The notes under the pieces were generated by a model, which was given only the letters and a program-made list of their open reading frames with translations, had not been told where the DNA came from and made no database searches. This document shows positions 57,347 to 64,000 of a stretch of 64,000 nt of DNA, piece after piece. The position numbers and the translations under genes were made by a program. Position 1 is the first letter of the stretch; every line of letters starts with the position of its first letter. Source of the DNA: Agromyces intestinalis (GTDB lineage: Bacteria; Actinomycetota; Actinomycetes; Actinomycetales; Microbacteriaceae); NCBI RefSeq assembly GCF_008365295.1, contig NZ_CP043505.1, forward strand, positions 3,736,101 to 3,800,100, given 5' to 3'.

Positions 57347-58738
57347 TCAGGCTTCGGCGCCGACCGTCTGGCCCACCCGGTACCGCGCGCCGCGGTGCTC
57401 GTCGGGAAGCCGGTCGCCTCGGCCGTGCAGCTTCTGTCGCAGCGTCCCGGGCTGGTACTCGGTCGGGTACCGGCCGCGGCGCTGCAGTTCGGGCACGACG
57501 AACTCGACGATGTCCTCGAAGGTCCCGGGTGTGATCGCGTAGCTGAGGTTGAAGCCGTCGATGTCGGTCTCGGCGACCCACTCCTCGAGCTGGTCGGCGA
57601 CCTCCTCGGCCGAGCCGACGATGCGGGTGCCGAAGCCGCCGATCTTGCCGCGCTCGGCGAGTGTGCGCACGGTCCACTCGTCGCCGGCGTCGGCCTCCTC
57701 TTTGAGCGAGGTCACGAGCGACTGGATCGCGTTGCTCTGCACCTCGCCGATGGGGTCGTCGAGGTCGTACTGCGAGAGGTCGGCGCCCATCCAGCCCGAC
57801 ATCAGCACGAGCGCGGCCTCGTCGTCGGCGTACGCCAGGTACTCGGCCTCCTTCGCCCGAGCCTGGTCGGGGGTCTCATCGACGATGACCGTCGCCATGG
57901 CGTAGATGCGCGCGGCGTACCGGTCGCGTCCCGCGGCTTCGAGGGCGTCGCGGATCTGGCGCACCTGCGACGCGACGGTGCGCTTGGAGGGCGCGGCGAC
58001 GAAGATCGCCTCGGCGTTCTCGGCCGCGAACGCGATGCCCCGCTTCGAAGCGCCGGCCTGGTAGATCACGGGGGAGCGCTGCGGGCTCGGCTCGACCAGG
58101 TGGATGCCGGGGACCTTGAAGTGCGTGCCCTCGTGGCTGATGTCGTGCACCTTCGACGGGTCGGTGAAGACGCCGGAGTCGCGGTCGCGCACGACCGCGT
58201 CGTCCTCCCACGACCCCTCCCACAGCTTGTACAGCACCTCGAGGTACTCGTCGGCGATGTCGTAGCGCTGGTCGTGCTCGACCTGGTCGTCGTGCCCCAT
58301 ATTGCGCGCGGCCGAGGGGAGGTAGCCGGTCACGACGTTCCAGCCGACGCGGCCCTTGGTCAGGTGGTCGAGCGTCGAGAGGCGGCGGGCGAACGGGTAC
58401 GGGTGCTCGTACGCGGTGCCCGCCGTCACGCCGAAGCCGAGATGCTCGGTGACAGCCGCCATCGCCGACACGACGAGCAGCGGGTCGGTCACGGGCACCT
58501 GAGACCCGTGCTTGATCGCGGCCTCGGCCGTGCCGCCGTACACGTCGTAGGTTCCGAGCACATCGGCGATGAAGATGCCATCGAATCGGCCCCGTTCGAG
58601 CAGCTGCGCGAGCTCGGTCCAGTACGAGATGTCGGTGTAGCGCTGGGCCTGATCGGCCGGATGACGCCACAGACCGCTCGAGATGTGACCGACGCAGCTC
58701 ATGTCGAACGCATTGAAGCGGATGGGACGAGAGGACAT
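57347..58738 (-). CDS. LLM class flavin-dependent oxidoreductase, NtaA/SnaA/DszA family
   Basis: A 463-residue FMN-dependent monooxygenase. N-terminal RFNAFDMSCVGHISSGLWRHPADQAQRY, GIFIADVLGTYDVYGG, KGRVGWNVVTGYLPSAARNMGHDD and PVIYQAGASKRGIAFAAENAEAIFVAAP are NtaA/DszA landmarks. The partner FMN reductase is not in the window, so FMNH2 must come from elsewhere. It is divergent from two DszC-type enzymes and likely shares their substrate pathway. Known relatives oxidise nitrilotriacetate, pristinamycin, dibenzothiophene sulfone or S-alkyl cysteines, so the actual substrate is open. ATG 58738 has AGGCGG upstream. Confidence 0.92.
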   Translation of the reverse strand: MSSRPIRFNAFDMSCVGHISSGLWRHPADQAQRYTDISYWTELAQLLERGRFDGIFIADVLGTYDVYGGTAEAAIKHGSQVPVTDPLLVVSAMAAVTEHLGFGVTAGTAYEHPYPFARRLSTLDHLTKGRVGWNVVTGYLPSAARNMGHDDQVEHDQRYDIADEYLEVLYKLWEGSWEDDAVVRDRDSGVFTDPSKVHDISHEGTHFKVPGIHLVEPSPQRSPVIYQAGASKRGIAFAAENAEAIFVAAPSKRTVASQVRQIRDALEAAGRDRYAARIYAMATVIVDETPDQARAKEAEYLAYADDEAALVLMSGWMGADLSQYDLDDPIGEVQSNAIQSLVTSLKEEADAGDEWTVRTLAERGKIGGFGTRIVGSAEEVADQLEEWVAETDIDGFNLSYAITPGTFEDIVEFVVPELQRRGRYPTEYQPGTLRQKLHGRGDRLPDEHRGARYRVGQTVGAEA

Positions 58739-58878
58739 ACGAGACCGCCTTCCTGAACCCGGCCATCGTGGCCGAACCGGCCCCGCACCGCGGGTCGATC
58801 CGACACATGGCGTCACGCGACGCAACCATGTTTCGCGCGGGTGGCGGTCGCGCGCCGAGTGTTGCACGCTCACTCGCC
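58739..58878. promoter_or_regulatory. divergent regulatory region of the oxidation cluster
   Basis: A 140-base region. GCGTC-acgc-GACGC (58810-58823) is a perfect inverted repeat and lies within a longer imperfect CATGG...CCATG symmetry (58806-58830). A second GC-rich stretch follows. It is a good place for a regulator, but no local regulator of a matching type is encoded except the Lrp at 63024. No clear -10 box on either strand. Confidence 0.5.
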
Positions 58879-60123
58879 ATGACCATCGCACCATCGCCGG
58901 CCGAGCGCCGCACCGAGACGTTCGCCCCGTGGGGCGGCCACGCCGACGCAGACGAACTCGCGCACTGGACCGGTGTCGCCCGCACTGTCGCCGACGCACT
59001 CGCGGTCGACGTCGTCGAGCGCGACCGGTCGAACGCCCTGCCGGTCGCGCCTGTGGCCCTGCTGCGAACCAGCGGGCTGGCCGACCTGGTGGTGCCGACC
59101 GACCTCGGCGGCCACGGCGCCCACTGGGAGACCGCGTTCGCGGTCGCGCGCGTCATCGCGCGCGTCGATGCATCCGTCGCCCAGATCCTCGGATACAGCT
59201 GGCTGAACCAGGCGTGCGCGGTCTTCTACGGCACGGATGCCTCGCACACTCGTGACGTGCTCGCGCGAAGCGCCGCGGGGCACTGGGTCTGGAGCGACTC
59301 GTTCAATCCGATCAGTCCCGATCTCGCGCTCGTGGCCGACGGCGATCGGTACCTGCTGAACGGGCGGAAGGCGTTCGCCACGGGTGCCGCGGTCGCCGAC
59401 GTGATCGTCGCCGGCGCCATCGCCGAGGGCGGCCGGCACGACGGCGAGCTGGTCGTGTTCGCGCTCGACGCCGGGCGCGACGGCATCCGCCACCTGGGCG
59501 ACTGGGACAACATCGGGTACCGGGCCTCCGCGAGCGGCGGCGTCGAGTACACGGACGTGGTCGTGACCGATGCCGACGTGATCGGCGTCGACCGCGACGA
59601 ACCGTTCTCGTCGGTCGTGACCCCCGGCGTGCAGCTGCTGTTCGGCAACATCTACCTCGGCGTCGCCGAGGGCGCGCTCGCGCAGGCCGCCGCGCTCACC
59701 CGCGCGCGGCCGAACTCATGGTTCCTCTCAGGGGTCGACCGCTACGCCGACGACCCGATCACGCACCGGCTGTTCGGCGAGCTGGTCTCGCGTACCGCCG
59801 CGGTCGAGGCGCTCGCCGACCGTCTGAACCGCCGGTACGACGAGGTCGTGGCCCGCGGGCACGCCACCACGGCCGACCAGCGCGCCGCCATCGAGATCGA
59901 GGTCGCCCGGCTCAAGGTCGTCTCGACCGAGGTGGGTCTCGATGTCGCGTCGCGGGTCTTCGAGCTCACTGGTGCGAGCTCGACGAAGTCGGCCATCGCC
60001 CTCGACCTGCACTGGCGCAACCTGCGGACCCACAGCCTGCACGACCCGGTCGACTACAAGCGCATCGAGGTCGGCGCGCACTTCCTGAACGGCACCGTGC
60101 AGCCCGTGAGCCTCTACACATGA
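58879..60123 (+). CDS. acyl-CoA dehydrogenase-fold monooxygenase, DszC/SfnB-like (1)
   Basis: A 414-residue flavin enzyme of the acyl-CoA dehydrogenase fold. It carries VVPTDLGGHGAHWETAFAVARVIARVDASVAQILGYSWL, then KAFATGAAVADVIVAGA and a C-terminal DLHWRNLRTHSLHDPVDYKRIEVG. The H-W-R-N-x-R-T-H-S-L-H-D-P block is typical of DszC and SfnB-like monooxygenases, not of true acyl-CoA dehydrogenases. It lacks the expected Glu base. M at 58879 (MTIAPSPAERRTETF) is chosen over 58768 because the longer frame has no ribosome site and covers the inverted repeat. Its stop overlaps the next start by four bases (ATGA). Confidence 0.88.
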   Translation: MTIAPSPAERRTETFAPWGGHADADELAHWTGVARTVADALAVDVVERDRSNALPVAPVALLRTSGLADLVVPTDLGGHGAHWETAFAVARVIARVDASVAQILGYSWLNQACAVFYGTDASHTRDVLARSAAGHWVWSDSFNPISPDLALVADGDRYLLNGRKAFATGAAVADVIVAGAIAEGGRHDGELVVFALDAGRDGIRHLGDWDNIGYRASASGGVEYTDVVVTDADVIGVDRDEPFSSVVTPGVQLLFGNIYLGVAEGALAQAAALTRARPNSWFLSGVDRYADDPITHRLFGELVSRTAAVEALADRLNRRYDEVVARGHATTADQRAAIEIEVARLKVVSTEVGLDVASRVFELTGASSTKSAIALDLHWRNLRTHSLHDPVDYKRIEVGAHFLNGTVQPVSLYT

Positions 60124-61310
60124 CCGCCCCCGCACACCGATACGCCGACGTCTTCGCCGAGATCGGCGCCGGATCGCTGCAGCGCGAGCTCGATCGCGAA
60201 CTGCCGGTCGACGCGATCGCGGCGCTGAAGCGCGCGGGATTCACGGGCGTTCGCGTGCCGCGCAAGTTCGGCGGCGACGGCGCCGACCTGACCGAGCTGT
60301 TCGCGCTCCTCGTCGACCTCGCGTCGCACGACCCCCACGTCCCGCAAGCGCTGCGCGGGCACATCGCGTTCGTCGAGGACCGCTTGAACGCGCCGCCGAG
60401 TCCCGACCGCGACGAGTGGCTGCGACGGTTCGCCGCCGGCGAGCTCGTCGGCAACGCCGTCACCGAGATCGGCAACGTCGCGCTCGGCGACACCGCGACC
60501 CGCCTGGCGCCGAGCGCTGACGGCTATGCGATCACCGGTCGCAAGTACTACACGACCGGCTCGATCTTCGCCGAGTGGATCGACGCGACCGCGCTCGACC
60601 CAGACGGCGTCGAGGTCGCCGCGCTCGTATCGACCGCGCACGATGCGGTCGAGGTGAGCGACGACTGGAACGGGTTCGGTCAGCGGCTCACCGGCAGCGG
60701 CACCGCGGTCTTCGCCGGCGCGCCGGTGCGCCGCGAGCACGTCTACCCGTTCGCCGAGCGGTTCGGCTATCAGACCGCGCTGTACCAGCTCGTGCTCGTC
60801 GCGGTGCAGGCCGGTATCGCCCGTGCGGCCGCCCGCGACGCCGCCGACCAGGTCGCGACCCGGGCCCGCACCTTCAGCCATGGCAACGCCGCACGCACCC
60901 GCGACGACCCGCAGATCCTCGAGATCGTCGGTCGCATCGAGGCGGACGCATTCGCCGCCGACGCGATCGTGCGGCGCGCCGCCGCGGTGCTGCAGCAGGC
61001 CTACGAGGCACGAGACGCCGACCCAGCGACCCGATCCGCAGCCAAGCGCGCGGCCGAGCTCGCCTCGGCGCAGGCGCAGCTCACGATCACACCCCTCGCG
61101 CTCGACGCCGCCACGCGACTGTTCGACGCACTCGGGGCCAGCGCGACGAGTACCTCGCTCGCCCTCGATCGCCATTGGCGCAACGCCCGCACGGTCGCAA
61201 GCCACAACCCCGCCGCGTTCAAGGCCCGCATCGTCGGCGACGCGGTCGTCAACGACGCCGAACCGCCCTACGAGTGGGCGATCGGCGTGCCGAAGGCCGC
61301 AACCGGCTGA
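60120..61310 (+). CDS. acyl-CoA dehydrogenase-fold monooxygenase, DszC/SfnB-like (2)
   Basis: A 396-residue paralogue-like partner of the previous gene. Blocks: VRVPRKFGGDGADLTELFALLVDLASHDPHVPQALRGH, NAVTEIGNVALGDTATRL, RKYYTTGSIFAEWIDATAL and the C-terminal DRHWRNARTVASHNPAAFKARIVG. The second ACAD has SHNP where the first has LHDP, so the two may differ in active-site chemistry. It overlaps the upstream gene by four bases, so they probably form a complex or act in sequence. A C-rich stretch follows before the APC permease. Confidence 0.88.
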   Translation: MTAPAHRYADVFAEIGAGSLQRELDRELPVDAIAALKRAGFTGVRVPRKFGGDGADLTELFALLVDLASHDPHVPQALRGHIAFVEDRLNAPPSPDRDEWLRRFAAGELVGNAVTEIGNVALGDTATRLAPSADGYAITGRKYYTTGSIFAEWIDATALDPDGVEVAALVSTAHDAVEVSDDWNGFGQRLTGSGTAVFAGAPVRREHVYPFAERFGYQTALYQLVLVAVQAGIARAAARDAADQVATRARTFSHGNAARTRDDPQILEIVGRIEADAFAADAIVRRAAAVLQQAYEARDADPATRSAAKRAAELASAQAQLTITPLALDAATRLFDALGASATSTSLALDRHWRNARTVASHNPAAFKARIVGDAVVNDAEPPYEWAIGVPKAATG

Positions 61311-61336
61311 GGCGAGGCATCCGCACCCGGCCCGTC

Positions 61337-61394
61337 GCACCACCCTGCGCCTCGTTCCATCCACCCGCCCCCAACCCACCGTCCCACCACTCCG
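61337..61394 (+). promoter_or_regulatory. C-rich, G-poor segment (rut-like) before the permease
   Basis: Within 58 bases roughly 60% are C and only about seven are G, opposite to the surrounding sequence. Such C>G bubbles are Rho-loading sites. It lies between the second ACAD gene and the ribosome site of the permease, so Rho could limit read-through into the permease gene. No hairpin is seen. Confidence 0.45.
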
Positions 61395-61406
61395 AAGGAG
61401 GCCGAC

Positions 61407-62882
61407 ATGGCCGACACCACCATCGCCGAGAGCAGCGCTGCACCGCCCGACGCCCCCACGACGGCGCCCGAGGCCGCCGTCGTCCCGCCCGAGTTCCGAC
61501 GACTCCGCGGCTCGCTCGGCGTCGCGAGCATCGTGTTCATCGTCGTCGCTGCCGCGTCGCCGCTCGGCGTGATCGGCGGCCCGGTGCCGCTCGGCATCGC
61601 CTACGGCAACGGCGCCGGCTTCCCGTTCGTGTTCATCGTCGTGACCGCGGTGCTGCTGCTGTTCGCAGTGGGCTTCACGAACGCGACGCCGTTCGTGAAA
61701 TCGGCGGGCGCCTTCTTCGCCTACGTCGGCAAAGGGCTCGGGCGAGGCGCCGGTCTCGGCGCCGCATTCGCCGCGCTGCTGTCGTATATCGCCCTCGAGG
61801 CCGGGGTGTTCGGCCTGTTCGGTCCGGGTGCCAACGAACTGCTGAAGTCGTACGGAGCGCCCGACATCCCGTGGTGGGTGTACGCCGCGATCGGGTTCGC
61901 CGTCGTGAGCGCGCTCGGCTACTTCAAGATCGAGCTGTCGGGGCGCGTGCTCGCGGTCCTGCTCATCGCCGAGGTGCTCATCGTGCTCGCGCTCGACGCG
62001 GTCGTGATCTTCTCGGGCGGCGGACCCGAGGGCTTCTCGACGGGCATCGTCGACCCCACGCACATCCTGTCGGGCGCGCCCGGATTCGCGATCCTCTTCG
62101 CGATCCTGAGCTTCATCGGATTCGAGGCGACCGCGGTGTTCCGCGACGAGGCACGCGATCCCGAGCGCACCATCCCTCGTGCCACGTACATCGCGCTCAT
62201 CCTCATCGGCGCGTTCTACACGCTCTCGAGCTGGGTGCTCATCTCGGCGAACGGCCAGAGCACCATCGTCGAGAACGCCTCCGAGAACGCCGGAACCATC
62301 CTCGCGACCACCACCGAGCAGTACCTCGGCACGGTCGGCGGCCACATTATCCAGGTGCTGTTCGTCACGAGCCTGTTCGCGTGCATCCTGTCGTTCCACA
62401 ACATCGTGTCGCGGTACGTCTTCACCCTCGCGGGCCGCGGCGTGCTGCCGCGCGCGCTCGGCGATGCGCACGCCCGGCACGGGTCGCCCGCACGCGCCTC
62501 GCTCGCGGCGTCGGGCACGGTGGCCGTGCTCATCGCCCTGGCCGTCGTGCTCGGGCTCGACCCCATCGGACAGTTCTACACCTGGCTCGGCGGCATCTCG
62601 TCGGTCGGGATCGTGCTGCTGCTCGTGCTCACGAGCGTCGCGGTCATCGTGATCTTCCGACGGACGCCGAACGAGCTCGGCCCGTGGAAGACGACGATCG
62701 CGCCCGGCCTCGGGCTCCTCGGCCTCGGCGTCTTCGCGGTGCTGGTGTTCGTCAACCTGCCGGTGCTCGTCGCCGAGGACGGATACGGGCCGTTCTCGTG
62801 GGGGATCATCGCCCTGTTCGTGCTCGCGTTCGCACTCGGGCCCGTCGTCGCCCGGCGACGCGCGGGGGCCCGGCTCGAGTAG
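61407..62882 (+). CDS. APC family amino acid permease
   Basis: A 491-residue cytoplasmic-membrane transporter with about 12 hydrophobic segments. The N-terminal TM1 region LGVASIVFIVVAAASPLGVIGGPVPLGIAYGNGAG shows the unwound G-rich motif of the APC family, and GFEATAVFRDEARDPERTIPRATYIALI is the TM6 to loop 7 signature. AAGGAGG lies before the ATG. An N-terminal 30-residue Ala/Pro tail is cytoplasmic. It probably imports the amino-acid-like substrate of the upstream oxidation genes (inference). A strong terminator follows at 62902-62939, then the Lrp gene. Confidence 0.93.
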   Translation: MADTTIAESSAAPPDAPTTAPEAAVVPPEFRRLRGSLGVASIVFIVVAAASPLGVIGGPVPLGIAYGNGAGFPFVFIVVTAVLLLFAVGFTNATPFVKSAGAFFAYVGKGLGRGAGLGAAFAALLSYIALEAGVFGLFGPGANELLKSYGAPDIPWWVYAAIGFAVVSALGYFKIELSGRVLAVLLIAEVLIVLALDAVVIFSGGGPEGFSTGIVDPTHILSGAPGFAILFAILSFIGFEATAVFRDEARDPERTIPRATYIALILIGAFYTLSSWVLISANGQSTIVENASENAGTILATTTEQYLGTVGGHIIQVLFVTSLFACILSFHNIVSRYVFTLAGRGVLPRALGDAHARHGSPARASLAASGTVAVLIALAVVLGLDPIGQFYTWLGGISSVGIVLLLVLTSVAVIVIFRRTPNELGPWKTTIAPGLGLLGLGVFAVLVFVNLPVLVAEDGYGPFSWGIIALFVLAFALGPVVARRRAGARLE

Positions 62883-62901
62883 GCCCCCAGCCGAAGCCGC
62901 G

Positions 62902-62939
62902 CTGCGTCCGGAGCCGCCGACTCGGCTCCGGACGCAGCC
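62902..62939 (+). terminator. strong terminator after the APC permease
   Basis: A perfect 16-bp stem (62902-62917 with 62924-62939) with a six-base loop. No strong T-run. It isolates the Lrp gene from the permease. Confidence 0.8.
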
Positions 62940-62956
62940 GCGCGGCCCATGGCAGC

Positions 62957-62994
62957 TGCAGCATCTTCGACGGATGTCGATAAGATGCAGCATC
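62957..62994. promoter_or_regulatory. repeat pair in the promoter of the Lrp gene
   Basis: TGCAGCATC occurs at 62957-62965 and 62986-62994, 29 bases apart (nearly three helical turns). The first copy is overlapped by GCTGCAGC, an exact palindrome; the second lies in GATGC-a-GCATC, also exact. A TAAGAT -10 candidate (62981-62986) lies partly within the second. It looks like an autoregulatory Lrp/AsnC site. Confidence 0.6.
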
Positions 62995-63023
62995 CTGCGA
63001 GTTCCTACCGAAGGAGACCCCAC

Positions 63024-63500
63024 GTGCCGCAGCCCCTTGAGCTCGACCGCATCGATCGTGCACTGCTGACCGCCCTCTCGCAGAACGCGCGGGCCTCGGG
63101 CGCGGCGCTCGCGCACGAGGTCGGCGTCGCCGAGTCGACCGTCTCGCTGCGCCTGCGCCGGTTGCAGCAAGAGGGTACGGTGCGAGGCTTCCACGTCGAT
63201 GTCGACCTGGCCTCGGTGGGGGTGTCGTTGCAGGCCCTCATCGCGATCCGCCTCGTCAAGCACGACCGCGCCGAGATCGACGCCTTCCGCAACCAGGTGC
63301 CGCACCTGCCCGGCGTGCTCGGCGTCTTCCATATGGCGGGCGCCGACGACTACCTGCTGCACGTGGCGGCACGCGACGCCGAAGAGCTGCGGCAGTTCGT
63401 GCTCGCGCACCTCACGGGGCATCCGGCAGTCGCGCACACCGAGACGAACCTCATCTTCGAGCACGTCGACGGCGACGGCTGGCAGCAGCTCATCGGCTGA
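63024..63500 (+). CDS. Lrp/AsnC family transcriptional regulator
   Basis: A 158-residue regulator. HTH: LDRIDRALLTALSQNARASGAALAHEVGVAESTVSLRLRRLQQEGTVRGF. RAM domain: GVLGVFHMAGADDYLLHVAARDAEELRQFVLAHL. The start GTG at 63024 has AAGGAG seven bases upstream; an extended frame from 62949 would swallow the operator repeats. It sits next to the APC permease and the ACAD pair, the likely targets; Lrp proteins commonly control amino-acid transport and catabolism in response to the substrate. Confidence 0.92.
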   Translation: MPQPLELDRIDRALLTALSQNARASGAALAHEVGVAESTVSLRLRRLQQEGTVRGFHVDVDLASVGVSLQALIAIRLVKHDRAEIDAFRNQVPHLPGVLGVFHMAGADDYLLHVAARDAEELRQFVLAHLTGHPAVAHTETNLIFEHVDGDGWQQLIG

Positions 63501-63629
63501 CGGGCGATGCGAGGCGGATGTCTCGGAGCCGACGTCCCGGCGGCACCGCGCCCGCCCGTTCGGAGACCCGAAATGCTGCCAATCCGGGCGAACGGAACGT
63601 GCGCCGACGGTCGCATCGGTAGCGTGGAG

Positions 63630-63651
63630 ACGGGCCGCCGATGCGGCCCGT
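63630..63651 (+). other. GC-rich hairpin upstream of the VIT-type gene
   Basis: ACGGGCCGC-cgat-GCGGCCCGT, nine base pairs, about 65 bases before the ATG at 63716. It follows a TAGCGT -10 candidate at 63619 and would be in the leader. It might be a terminator for the Lrp gene or a leader element; I cannot say which. Confidence 0.4.
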
Positions 63652-63715
63652 TCACGTGACGGGGCGGACCATCCGGAGCATCCGTCCGTGCCGTCCCGCG
63701 ACAGTCGGGAGCACC

Positions 63716-64000
63716 ATGGATCAGCCACGTCCGGCGGGCACCGCCGCCGACCGCGCCAGATGGCGCCGATACCTCGCCGACGAGCGCGCCGAAGGCGCGG
63801 TCTACCGCGAACTCGCCGCCCGCCGCACCGGCGAGGAGCGCGAGATCCTGCTCGCGCTCGCCGCCGCCGAGGGTCGGCACGAGGCACACTGGCTCAGGCT
63901 GCTCGACGGCGACGAGACCGGCATTCCGCGCGCCGACCTGCGCACGCGGTTCCTCGCGAGCCTCGCCCGACGGTTCGGCTCGATCTTCGTGCTCGCCCTC
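63716..64000 (+). CDS. VIT1/CCC1-type transporter with ferritin-like N-terminus, 5' part
   Basis: The first 95 codons are in the window. The N-terminus reads ARWRRYLADERAEGAVYRELAARRTGEEREILLALAAAEGRHEAHWLRLL, a rubrerythrin/ferritin-like helical segment with E-x6-Y and E-x2-H spacing that fits the metal-binding N-terminal domain found in bacterial VIT-family iron/manganese transporters. The following DLRTRFLASLARRFGSIFVLAL is the link to the first TM helix. GGGAG lies before the ATG. The gene continues beyond the window. A purely ferritin-like protein without the transporter domain is the alternative. Confidence 0.78.
   Translation, partial: MDQPRPAGTAADRARWRRYLADERAEGAVYRELAARRTGEEREILLALAAAEGRHEAHWLRLLDGDETGIPRADLRTRFLASLARRFGSIFVLAL

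Noticed and set aside
60114..63887. 1257-codon minus-strand frame spanning the second ACAD, APC and Lrp genes
   Set aside because: It crosses three well supported genes and a strong terminator, and the product is low-complexity Arg/Glu/Asp/Gly without any recognisable domain.

Overview
The window is about 64 kb of very GC-rich (roughly 70%) chromosome. It reads as a high-GC Gram-positive actinobacterium, most likely family Microbacteriaceae (Agromyces-like). Supporting signs are the order ileS-folC-DUF4233-ndk, rne-rplU-rpmA-obg-proB-proA-nadD-rsfS, an actinobacterial translational T-box in front of ileS, a type 2 IleRS, a GlgM-like glycogen enzyme divergent from glgC, and many apparently leaderless genes. 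The genus is inferred from gene order and style, not from a search. I saw no prophage, insertion sequence, CRISPR array or conjugative module: this is mostly core chromosome with small accessory islands.

Layout. 1-4.4 kb: end of a SufT-like Fe-S gene, a methyltransferase, and a valS-GNAT-small gene operon. 4.6-10.5 kb: a peptide-type ABC importer (lipoprotein, permease, and a permease-ATPase-ATPase fusion) with a divergent TetR regulator. 10.6-13.3 kb: a P-type cation ATPase. 13.3-19.1 kb: T-box, ileS, folC, a membrane protein and ndk, translationally coupled. 19.2-30.4 kb: VKOR, RNase E/G with a long structured leader, L21/L27, Obg, proline biosynthesis, nadD, a Pro/Ala-rich membrane protein, rsfS and tRNA-Ala(GGC). 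30.5-33.6 kb: a small accessory stretch (membrane protein, GNAT, TetR, coiled-coil membrane protein, Lrp). 33.6-37 kb: an MpaB-like oxygenase, a lytic enzyme and a NagZ-like lipoprotein. 37-44 kb: YceI, an AlkZ-like winged-helix protein, an ABC-F ATPase, SURF1 with two small genes, FabG and an aldo/keto reductase. 44-47.4 kb: serB, glgC and glgM/glgA. 47.4-57.3 kb: an ABC ATPase, L31 type B, an exonuclease, a hydrolase, a glycosyltransferase, Sir2, a SpoU methyltransferase, a D,D-carboxypeptidase, an SGNH hydrolase and an SF2 helicase. 57.3-63.5 kb: an LLM flavin oxidoreductase divergent from two DszC-type acyl-CoA-dehydrogenase-fold enzymes, an APC permease and an Lrp regulator, which look like one uptake-and-oxidation unit. 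The window ends inside a VIT/CCC1-type transporter gene.

The strongest genome-scale signal is not a gene. The octamer GGCATCCG (complement CGGATGCC) occurs about 41 times by my manual count, against about five expected from base composition. It sits on both strands and inside genes, where it forces otherwise disfavoured codons, and it forms inverted pairs inside two intrinsic terminators. This resembles uptake-signal or HIP1-type dispersed motifs. Other points worth a look are the RNase E leader, the recurrent leaderless promoter layout, the operator-like repeats beside the TetR and Lrp genes, and a C-rich rut-like leader before the APC permease.
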